From the NCBI GenBank assembly GCA_015680905.1, contig CM027377.1:25940501-26004500 (forward strand): a stretch of 64,000 bases of DNA, written 5' to 3'. This DNA is from Coptis chinensis (lineage: Eukaryota; Streptophyta; Magnoliopsida; Ranunculales; Ranunculaceae). The position numbers and the translations under genes were made by a program. Below the pieces are notes generated by a model. That model saw only the letters and a program-made list of their open reading frames with translations. It did not search any database and was not told the origin of the DNA. Position 1 is the stretch's first letter, and each line of letters starts with the position of its first letter. This document shows positions 46,050 to 55,373 of the stretch, one piece after another.

Positions 46050-47700
46050 ATGAGATTAAGGTCAGGCCGAAGAAAAATGCCTAACTAACGTAATTAACCG
46101 ACAACGTCAACAAACACGCCTTTCTAGTATACCACTCACTACACCTCTAGCTAGCACACCACACACCACACCTGAAATTATGGCTGAAGAAAGAGAGTCT
46201 CCTCTCTCTGACTTTTACAAAGCCTTGAACGATAACCCAAAATCTTGTATCGTTCTAGAAGACCCAGTGGGGGATTTCCGAATCCCCCCAAATATATTTA
46301 ATTTGTTACCCATTTTTTATAGGTTAGACCATGAAAAACCTTATCAGCACATGCGTAGGATTGACCAAGTCCTTACCACATTCCACCATCCTACGGTTGG
46401 TACGGAACAAATTAAACTGAGGGTATTTCCTTTCACCCTAGCCGACAAGGCGGCGTCTTGGTTAACTGCCCAAGCGCCTAATTCTGTGGACTCGTGGGCC
46501 AAACTTGTTCAACTATTCATGGAACATTTTTACCCACCCCTGAAGACGGATGAAATGCTTTCCAACATTCATTTCTTTCGATATAATCTTCATGAATCAT
46601 TTTTCAGAGGCTTGGAATCGTTTCACCGATCTTCTTATAGAATGTCCACACCATAACCTCGCCAAAGACACGTTAGTTGGTGGCTTTTTCAAAGGACTGT
46701 CACACCACCACAAAGAGGTTCATGACATAATGAATGGGGGTAGTTTCCTCATTAAAAAAGCCTCAAAGGCTTATAGGTTTTTAGAAGACCAAACAAAGCG
46801 TAATAATAATTGGGGGCGTAGTAACGATATCCCCCGCTCCGCTAGTTCTTCTTCAACAGTTAAGGCTACCAGTATGTTTGAGGTTAAATTCGATCCTGAG
46901 CTTAAAACTTTAATTGAATCCCTCACTAAAAAGGTATAAGCTATTTCTGTTCATCAAAAGCCTACCCCTGTCATGAATGTCAACTCTATTCCCTGTAATT
47001 TCTGTTTGAGTCCGGAGCATCCCGACTCCTATTGTCCTCTCGTCTACGAACAACAATGTTCATAGCAAGACAATATTTGTTCCATTAATAGTGAACCTAA
47101 CGCACCTTGGAGACAACATTCCAACTTGAGTTGGCAAAATAATCAACAAGTTACACCTCCAAGGTTTAATAACCAAAATGTTAGGCCAGTGCCCAATTAC
47201 AACCAAGCTCAACAAGAACAAGGACAAGGTCAGGGTAATTATAATAATTATAATAATAATAATTATAATGTTAATAGAGGTATCGTTCCGGTTAATAATA
47301 ATAGCTATCACAACCCACCCATTAATAATCAACGTGACATAGTTCCTGTCACACAACCTGTAACAACTACTCCTCCACAACCGGATCGACTTGACGCCTT
47401 CATACAGGTTAGCCAACAGCTTTTCCAATCAATGGCTCAATCTAACCAACAGATTTTACAGTCCATGGCTCAATCTAACCAACAGGTTTTACAATCCATT
47501 AATCATTTAAACCAACAGTTAGGCCAAGAAAAAGCCCAACCAAAAGGCGTGTTTCCAGGTCAAGCAATACCTAATCCTAAAACAACAAACATAGCCTGTG
47601 CGGTGAACGGTAATACTAGTACGGAAAATGTAAACATAGGTAAGCTAAATGCCATCACCACTCTACGTTCTAGCAGAGTGGTTGATAACAATGTAATTAT
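46050..47700 (+). pseudogene. Gag of Ath1d (few breaks)
   Basis: The best preserved Ath1 gag: MRLRSGR start at 46050, MAEERESPLSDFYKALN (46180), DPVGDFRIPPNIFNLLP, EQIKLRVFPFTLADKAASWL, FMEHFYPPLKTDEML, FLIKKASKAYRFLEDQTKRN, then a Cys-containing segment near 46985-47040 and an Asn/Gln-rich low-complexity region (47190-47530). Gag would assemble the particle and bind RNA. The later half continues in one long open stretch (47126-48511) into the protease. Confidence 0.85.
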
Positions 47701-48511
47701 GCCTATAGTTACCCTACAAGTAGTACCTACACCGGATATTGAACTAGATACCAAAATAGAAACTGAAGATCCTACCCCTGTAGAAGTACCAGTTAAACCA
47801 CAACCTAAGAAGCAAAAGGCCAAGTCCAAACATCCAGTTGATCCATATGCTAAATATAGAGAGAAACCACCATTTCCCCATAAATTAGCTATGTTAAATA
47901 GGGATACAAACTTTGACGAGATTAGGGAAGTTTTTAAAAATCTAACGATAAACCTACCCTTTCTCGAAGTAATTAAAAAATTATCTCACCACGCTAAGTT
48001 TCTTAAAGAGTTGTGCACTACTAGGCACAAGACCAATATACCAAAAGACACCTTTTTAACAGAACAGTTTCCAACTTTATCCGAAAATAATGGAATTGTT
48101 AAGTACAAGGACCCTGGTCGTCCTACTGTGCAATGCACCTTAGGAGATTCCCACACGACGACCGCTTTATTAGACCTGGGGGCAAGTGTTAACCTACTCC
48201 CGTATTATTTATACAAACAAATAGGTCTACAAGAGATGCAACCTACTAAAATGACGTTGCAATTAGCGGATCGGTCTATTAAACATCCTAAGGGTGTGGT
48301 TGAAAACGTGCTGGTTAAAGTTCAAAATTTTTACTACCCAGCCGACTTCATTATCTTAGACACTAAAAACATTAACGACTCTGTTCCTATCATTTTAGGG
48401 TGTCCTTTCTTAGCAACTACCAACGCGCTCATAAACTGCCACGATGGTTCGATGTCCATGTCTTTTGGCCATCTTTCCGTTGAGGTAAATGTTTTTAAAT
48501 CGATTCAATAG
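47701..48511 (+). pseudogene. Gag-pro linker and protease of Ath1d
   Basis: Linker (VKPQPKKQKAKSKHPVD, PPFPHKLAML, FKNLTINLPFLE) then the aspartic protease with ALLDLGASVNLLPYYLY and the later SVPIILGCPFLATTNALINC. Catalytic Asp is present in the DLGAS motif. The stretch is open, but the element as a whole is not intact and lacks pol. Confidence 0.85.
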
Positions 48512-48526
48512 TACCCAAATACGATT

Positions 48527-49141
48527 TTGGATGGAGTGGTTAGCATGATCGAGAGCTTAGCTCAAGATTATTTCAAAACCACGTTTCCTGAGAATCATAT
48601 ACACAAATTCCTTTCCTTCGAAAATGCCGACTTTAATAATGACTCCCTGGTAGTGGACGAAATCGAGGAAGATTTCCTTAGCATCTTTTGCAACTCTTCT
48701 TCACCACCGCTAGAGTCCCCTCCAATTGATATCCATTCATCCCTTGACGCTATGACGGAAGATGAATTTTTCACCATCTATCCTAATGATTCTTTTGACT
48801 CACCTATTGAGGAATATCTTGCATATCTCAAAGCTTCTGATGATTTAGACCTGAGAGCTTTAGCTGAGCACCATTCACCTTCCATCAATGTACCCCACCT
48901 TCCACCTTTTCAAAGGAACCTGGAGTTTGCACTGGACCCTCTTGCTTCTTCTATGCTTAATGATTTTCTAAATCCTCCTAATACGGAAATAATTCCCAAG
49001 GGAAAGGTACTTGACACTTTCATTTTCAGTTGTGTGATAATACCAACCCATGCCACAAATGAGTTTTGTGATAAACTCCCACTCCCATTTTTTCCATTCT
49101 TTTCTTCTAAAACTTATCCATATCTACCATATCTTCCATAA
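48527..49141 (+). pseudogene. Post-protease frame of Ath1d, function unknown
   Basis: 204 residues starting shortly after the protease stop. Features: MIESLAQDYFKTTFPENHIH, an acidic segment with repeated DSLVVDEIEEDF-like sequence, PIEEYLAYLKASDDLDLRAL, then a Pro-rich part. No domain recognised. It is the same region that joins protease to RT in Ath1b and is kept in both pol-less copies. Its retention without pol is either passive or hints at a role in gag-pro expression. Confidence 0.6.
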
Positions 49142-49454
49142 CCATCCATTTTTTCACACTCATTCACTTGGACACCCTCTCGTTCAAAGATGAAGAAGAA
49201 GGTGCATGCTCGGTTACGTTCTAAGTCTATCAAGCTTCGCGTTCATTTCACTAAGTTGCATCATAGAAAATCTTGGTGCTTGATTCTATTTAGGGGTGCA
49301 TCCCATGTTATTTATTTATGGAAAGACCCACAGCTCTTTAGGTTATTGGTATATGGTCAACTGCATGTTCATTATATACATATGTGTTAGATAAAGTCTT
49401 GAGTATCTGACTGTAAAAGACTTATTTTATTCTTCGGTGTACTCCATTCCAATC
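49142..49454 (+). other. Pol/post-protease tail of Ath1d
   Basis: Includes a short stretch (49190-49390) with SWCLILFRGAS-VIYLWKDPQLFRLL, matching minus-strand 200-394 in Ath1a (SWCLMVFGCVF, YLWKDPQLFRLL). Probably the degraded end of a former coding region. No gene of its own. Confidence 0.5.
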
Positions 49455-49620
49455 TTATATTTTGGTAAGTGCACCATTAAGGTAACCGGGCCCTCCCTAT
49501 GGAGTGTGTGGATGTAGGTACCGGATCCTAAGTCCATAATTTACGTTTTCCACTCTTGCATGTTTTCTCGGTTTTTGAGTCATGTTCCTCTATGGTGTGA
49601 ATTATGTCTTTATTGCTTTT
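49455..49620 (+). other. Conserved non-coding block, Ath1d copy
   Basis: Contains GGTAACCGGGCCCTCCCTAT, GTACCGGATCCTAAGTCC and CACTCTTGCATGTTTTCTCG. Same block as at 1-140, 8165-8345 and 27770-27965. Confidence 0.72.
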
Positions 49621-49699
49621 TATTTTTCTTATAATAAACATCATGCATAAAAAGTAAAAAAATATTAAAACCATAAAAATAGTAATCTAGGAAGTCTCG

Positions 49700-49945
49700 G
49701 GAATCCCTATGGGTGGGGTGTTGGTATTTCCATCCTTGATTGCTCAACCATCTTCATCTCGTGGCTAGTTGTTTAGGAAAATTGTTTTTATTAATTCAGT
49801 AGTTAAATTTTTGAATTCCGTAGTTAAATTTGAATTTGGTAGTTAAATGTTGTTTGAATTTCAATTTTAATATAATATGGTTCTTTTCAAATTGTACGTA
49901 GTTTTTATTGTTAATCCCACCTTCCCAAATTGTTTAGGGGTGGTA
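49700..49945 (+). other. Internal polypurine-like tracts and last codons of a deleted ORF
   Basis: GGGTGGGGTGTTGG (49710-49723), the residual end of the charged ORF (PSSSRG before a stop, 49747-49767, compare HGE end at 6225) and GTTTAGGGGTGGTATTATT (49932-49950). It marks where Ath1d lacks the ORF found in Ath1b. Confidence 0.5.
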
Positions 49946-50232
49946 TTATTTATTCTAGCATGATTTTTATATGATCCTCAATTTTAGAAGTTGTTTTGGA
50001 GTGATTGTTGGGAATATTGCCAATATTGGCATGCCTATGATTAGATGTTGTGGTAGGATGAAATTTTAAAGAGTTTAGAAGTTACTATTCTAAATTCAAT
50101 CTAAAAGATATTAGGTTTGTTATAGAATCAGGAATATGGTTTGTTTCCATTTTCGATTTTGGAAGTTTCTGTTTCCGGCAATTGCCTTAAAACATTTTGG
50201 AAACTTCCCGATTCGTTTTGGAAACTCAAACC

Positions 50233-50530
50233 TATATAAACTTCATTCATTCTCCACACAACACTCACATCTCTCACATTCACATCTCACTTTTCACTCC
50301 CAAGTTTCCCTTATTTTTACTTCGCACTTTCGCGTTTCAGCACCTCCGAGCGCACCTGCGCCCCAGTGGAGCGCCACCTACTCCCTAGACATTGCCAGAA
50401 AAGTTTTACCCATAGCGCAACCTGCGCCCTATCAAGCCCACACCTGAGCGCGACATGCGCCCAAAACACTGGAATTCTAGTTTTTCACCAGAGCGCGACC
50501 TACGCCCTACCCAGGCATAGAGTGAGCGTG
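50233..50530 (+). promoter_or_regulatory. Internal TATA-like promoter and second GC-rich leader of Ath1d
   Basis: TATATAAA (50233-50240) followed by a CACTCACATCTCTCACATT-type stretch, then TTTCAGCAC and about six to seven units of the GAGCGCGACCTGCGCCC module (from about 50347 to 50575), then ORF2. The order box, CA-rich stretch, TTTCAGCAC and GC module repeats the design of the 5' leader. Promoter function is inferred. Confidence 0.5.
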
Positions 50531-50642
50531 TGACCAGCCAAATGCCCGGAAGTCCAAAACATCGAAGCAGCGCGCGCTACACACAGTTAAGCTTGAGCAC
50601 CCCGCACTCCCCCCGCGGAGCACGAAAAATTCCAAATTTTTT

Positions 50643-51610
50643 ATGGGTTGTTCCAGGATCGTTGTGGCTATTCCAGTAGGTAGATTTGAGATGACAACTC
50701 CTAAATTCATCCCCGAGCAATCTTTTGAAGACTTATTCCAAAGCACCGCCTATGGTGCTTGGTTTCGGGAGGTGATCGTACACGTCGGCTGGGAACCGCT
50801 AATGGTAAGACCTAATGAACATTATTCTCCCGCACTTACATTGTATTTTTATGATAATTGTGTGTTCTTTGATAGACCAAATGGAGAACAAGTGTTCTCC
50901 ATCACCATTGAGGATGAACCAATGGAAATTACCAGGTTTTTACTAGCATTTGTTCTCGGACTTGCTATGCCTGCTGAAATACAAGACCCATAGGGCTATT
51001 GGGTAGATAATATGTATGTCTACACCTATGAGTTTTTCCATGAAGCTTATGGGGCAGGAATTTTTCGTATTGAGGACCAAGGGGAATACAACGTCGCCCT
51101 TGGTAGCCTGTCCATGAACGTGGGCACTGTTATGTTTTGGATCATGCTAAACATATTAGGGGAATGGCGTTTTTCTTCTGTGAAGGAAGCCACTTGCAGC
51201 ATTTTCCTTGCTTTAGCCACGGGACGTATGTTCTATGACCTTCCACGAACCTTACTTTCTAGTTTAGCATGAGCCCATAGCATGAGACATAAGTACCTTC
51301 TTATGCCGGTTTTAGTTTGCCGAATTATGCTATGTTCCCTGTTTTTTGTACCCGTTTCACGGATTGGGTTAGGGTCGACACTGTGCGACCCACCAATAAT
51401 ATTATTCGATCTTTCCGTGCAATGACTTGGCAAGGGTGGAGGATACAACCTCATCTGGTTGCACTTTACACCCCATCTGACCAAGTGGCGCTTAATAGGT
51501 TAGCTATATATCATAGATGATAAATGGCGTGAAGCCTGGCAAATTATCATGGCATGGCAGGACGCGAAGGAACCTCATTTCTTTCTAGATAATGAGGATG
51601 AAGAGTAAGC
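50643..51610 (+). pseudogene. ORF2 of Ath1d (distal plant-transposon-type protein)
   Basis: Sequence with MTTPKFIPEQSFEDLFQST, YGAWFREVIVHVGWEPL, PNGEQVFSITIEDEPMEITR, then FFHEAYGAGIFRI, SLSMNVGTVMFWIMLNILG, ATGRMFYDLPRTLL, and near the end an acidic DNEDEE-like terminus. It resembles the plant transposon protein found downstream of pol in Athila-group elements and in related host-genome copies. No signal peptide or clear fusion/membrane anchor is visible, so calling it an envelope protein is not supported. Broken more than once. Confidence 0.65.
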
Positions 51611-53436
51611 GGGAGTGCAGGTAAGTTTTTAGTTTCAATTAGTGTCTGCTTATGTCCCAAGCAAATTATTTCTAATTAACCCCATAACGGGTGGAACTCC
51701 TATAGAGTTGCGTCAATTTTTTCTATATTAGTCTGTTATAACCTTGTTTTGCAGATGTTCCAGAATTTCACGCGTTTCAATGGTATTTTCCTACCTCTTT
51801 ATTTAAAATACTTTGAGAACAAAGCATGCTTCTTGTTTGGGGGGGGGGGCATAGAAACACGTGTAATTAAGGCATCTGGTAGGATATAGATATGTATAAT
51901 ATGCACTTATTTTCTAGTTAAAATTTCAAAAATTCAAAAAAATAAAAATAAAAAGTTTATGTTATACACTTAGGAATATTTGTATTGTTTTTTTTCTCTA
52001 TGCTCTTAATAATCTAGAAGTCTCACGTAGTTTTTGCATTAGAATAGTTTTTAGAAACTTGGGTTAATATGTAGGTAATAATATTTGCATCTATCTATAA
52101 ATATATTACATGAGTATCTATGATTGTTACCAGTAAGTTTCTGAAATCTAGGCTAGAGTACTTATTCTACAAATCTTGTGAGAATATAGCCTAAAACCTT
52201 ATATGAGTAAAACATTTGAGAAATGACACAAGGGAGAAGTAAAATCTGGATAGAGAAATCACACGTCCACTTGCTTGATCACTATACCATATCCTAAGCG
52301 AGAATTTTGGCCCTCTTTGGATCGATATAGCCAAGAAATTCAACCCCTATGAAATTATTTTCCGCTAGTCGCCCCTCTGAGCCTTTCTTTAGCCTTTCAT
52401 AAATCGCAAATCCTTTAACCTGTTACAAAACAAATAAAAATAAAAAAAATCAGCCTACCCATTCTTTGAATAAGTTTGAGAATAGAGATGAAGAATAGAA
52501 AAGAGAAAGACCTTTGAAATCAAGAATTTGTCAGTCGTTTCAAATAAGAAAAGAAAGTTTCCATTTAAATAAAAAAAACAAAAAACAAATAAAACAAATA
52601 AAATAAAATAAAGAGTTAGAACTCCAAAAATAGAATCAAAGGAGTCAAAAGCCAAAGAAAAAGAAAAATATGACTAAAGATGGAAACAAAGTGTAGAAGC
52701 AAAAGTAAGAAACAAGGTCTTCTCTAGTTACATAATATGAGGACTCTATTATCTCAGACTTGTCCTTTTTGAATATCCATTTCCTTCCTTTGTAAACCAT
52801 CTCCTAATCCCCGCAACACCTAATAAAGACCTCTAGCTCAATTAGGAATAGGTTAGTGCGATAATAAGTGGCAGATGTGTTTGATCGACTCCGGCTTCCT
52901 TATGTGTCATTGAGATTGTAAGGTAAAGTGTGCCCACTGCACACTAAAGTAGCGAAACTTGAGCGGAAAAATCAGAGTGGTTTTTGTCTTGACATTTATG
53001 TGGGGACCTACTTAAGGACACTATTCCGAGTTTTCAGAAACGGACCTGCTAGTGCATTTCATAGTATTACTCATTATATATATGTTTATTGTAGACGATT
53101 TATTATTATGCATATATTAGCTTAGGTTTCGACTTGATTATTCTGTATTCATTGCTATAGTGAGATGTATAGATAATTTGGAGCATGAATAAGGAAACAA
53201 TAGTTTTATTTCTTAGTCGTTATAGTATAGATGAAGTTTGTGAGTACCTTCACTGGAAAACTCTCACAAGACTATAACTCGTTCACTAGGGAATTCCTAG
53301 TGGTTTAAGGCCTTGTTGCATATGGCCAATGCAATCGCACTCAGCGAAACGAGAGTAGTTAGAACTCTATTTTTGGTCACTTATTCTAATTTCTCATATT
53401 TGCTTGAGGACAAGCAAAATGCTGTTTGGGGTGGTT
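51611..53436 (+). other. 3' untranslated region of Ath1d
   Basis: Non-coding. Landmarks: stem-loop CTTTGAGAACAAAG (51811-51824) then TTTGGGGGGGGGGG (51836-51849); conserved GGCCCTCTTTGGATCGATAT (52310-52329); A/G-rich stretch (52490-52690); palindrome CACTAGGGAATTCCTAGTG (53284-53302); hairpin TTGCAT/ATGCAA (53316-53334); stem-loop GCTTGAGGACAAGC (53402-53415); polypurine tract TTTGGGGTGG (53425-53434). The order is the same in Ath1c, Ath2b and Ath2c. Confidence 0.8.
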
Positions 53437-54940
53437 TGATAAGAGCCAAAAACTGTTGTTTTAACCCCTTAACAATCATACTTTTAGACCAATTATGCGA
53501 GTAATAAATAAGAGTTAATGCTGATTACGTGTTTTTATGTATTTCAGGTAGTAAATTCAATTATGTATAGAAATGTGCCACTTTGGCGAGATAAAGGAGC
53601 AAGGGTTGGTTGCTAAGAAGTTATGTGATTAAAGGCCAAGATTCAAGGAGACAAAGTCTTTGTAAAGCCCGGTGAAAAGCTGAAAAGTCAACACGGGCAG
53701 AAACAGTGCACAAGTCAGCAGAACTTCCGAAGACCATATCTTTGGACTCAGGCCTCGGATTTGGGCCTACCTTACGTCAAAACGACCGGCTTGGAAAGAG
53801 CTTTCCAATAGTCCAAGTCTTGATCCAATAAAAGGAGCAGAAATGGATGAAAAGTCTGCTGAAGTCAAAGCCAGCTGAAATGGGCTCTGTGGACTGAAGA
53901 AATTGGGCTTTGGGCTCGATTTTCCGGCCCAAAACATGGCTCCTTAGCCCATGCACGAAATTGTGGATCTGGTCTCCTCCTTTACATAAAAGAAGACTTA
54001 GCTCTTAAGAAAGATATAGGTAGATAGCTTAGAATAGAAAGTAGCCATTAGAATAGCTTGTAGATCTAGTTTTTGAAATTCAATTAGTTAATTAATTAGT
54101 TTCATTCCTTGTTTTAGATTAATTATTTGAATCATTGTTTATCATTCATTAGATAAATAAAATAGTTGGTTCTTGTTAAATTCGATTTTGTTATTTAAAT
54201 TTGTTTAGATCTAATTTCAATTATTGTTTGTTATTCATTTCCTAGTTATTAATTTAGATTTCAATTATTGTTTAGTTGAATTTAATAAAGTTAAAATCTT
54301 TATATGATGTCTAGTTTTAATTCAATTGGAAATGATAGTTTGATGAATCAAGGCTAAACCTCCATTAGAGGGGTTTGATGAAGCCTTAATGGAAACTTGA
54401 TTGTGTAGTATAGAATCGTTGTAAGAGTCTATTCCACTCTAGAAAGTCGTTGATTCGCTATGAGAATGGGTGGACAACCGCACATGCTAGTTATGAATTG
54501 GTAGAAATGTCATATATAATTAGGGATTAGAAAGACCAATTCTTATCGTAAGAACGTAAGAATTGGTTTACGACAAATCTATGCTAGTTTATTAAGTTGG
54601 TTCAAGGCGGATTCAATTCCCCTTTAATTATTTATCTAGATTCAACCTTAGCATTCTTTCATTTCGTTATTTATATCTCGTTAGTTAAATTCGCATCGTA
54701 GTATAAAATCCCCTTCGTAAATCTTTCATTGACTTTGGATAGACTCGTTAATTTTAGAAAACTTGAATGCTAAAGAACTAGGAGTGGAATGAATCTTTTA
54801 CTCAACTCTATTTCGATAGATTTGAGAGTAGATATTTTTGATAAGCAATCGAGCATCGTAAATATAGTTTAATTTTACTTGCGTTCAGAGTTTCATCGCT
54901 TTATTTCGTAGGTAAAACTATTCATTTTTTACGTCTATCA
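53437..54940 (+). repeat. 3' LTR of Ath1d
   Basis: Starts TGATAAGAGCCAAAAACTG, ends TACGTCTATCA, followed by target copy ATCAT (54941-54945). Confidence 0.95.
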
Positions 54941-54945
54941 ATCAT

Positions 54946-55208
54946 CAAACTAGGTATTAAAGTTCAAGCTTTCTTTATTATTCACCTATCTTCACAACTG
55001 CACACCTCAATAGAAGTAAGGTTGGTTTTACCAGGCGAGCGTGGGTGCCTAACACCTTCCTACATCGTACCTTGACTCCCAAACCCAATAATCATCTAGT
55101 TTCGAGGGCTAGTCCTTCACATAGGTTTCACTCAACTTTTTCTTAACAAAGTTAGTGGCGACTCTAAAATCAATTGCATAGACCTAGGTACACATTTGTA
55201 TGTGTACA
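54946..55208 (+). repeat. Ogre/Tat 5' LTR, right part
   Basis: Continues from 43874. Ends in the TGTATGTGTACA stretch just before the primer site. The exact last base is uncertain by a few positions. Confidence 0.65.
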
Positions 55209-55215
55209 CGTTTTT

Positions 55216-55233
55216 TGGCCACTCCGCTGGGGA
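55216..55233 (+). other. Primer binding site of the Ogre/Tat element
   Basis: TGGCCACTCCGCTGGGGA, close to the TGGCGACTCCGCTGGGGA site (tRNA-Arg type) usual for Ogre-lineage elements. Confidence 0.75.
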
Positions 55234-55373
55234 GATCCCTAGAGAGTCAGACTTACGTTTTCTTTTAAGGTGTTTCAATTAAGATAGGAAAGAATAAGGC
55301 TTATCCAGAAGCCAGTTGGAATAGAAGGCCAGGGTTAAGGTTATCTCGTGCAGCCATTAACTCGCTTATTCAA

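Larger units (their letters stand above)
43875..54940 (+). mobile_element. Ath1d: Athila-like element with complete ends and no pol (11066 bp)
   Basis: LTRs of 1506 and 1504 bp, target duplication ATCAT, primer site, polypurine tract, gag, protease, post-protease frame, conserved block, internal promoter-like region with a second leader, ORF2 and a 3' untranslated region of about 1.8 kb. RT, RNase H and integrase are absent, and only the last codons of the charged ORF of Ath1b remain (about 49747-49767). It is inserted in the Ogre LTR. LTR pair about 95% identical by eye, so perhaps around two million years old at usual plant LTR rates. It looks structurally whole for a non-autonomous copy but its frames carry a few breaks. 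Confidence 0.95.

Noticed and set aside
50643-51610. Envelope gene of an Athila endogenous retrovirus
   Set aside because: Position fits, but no signal peptide, fusion peptide or C-terminal membrane anchor can be seen. It reads as the plant-transposon-type protein instead.
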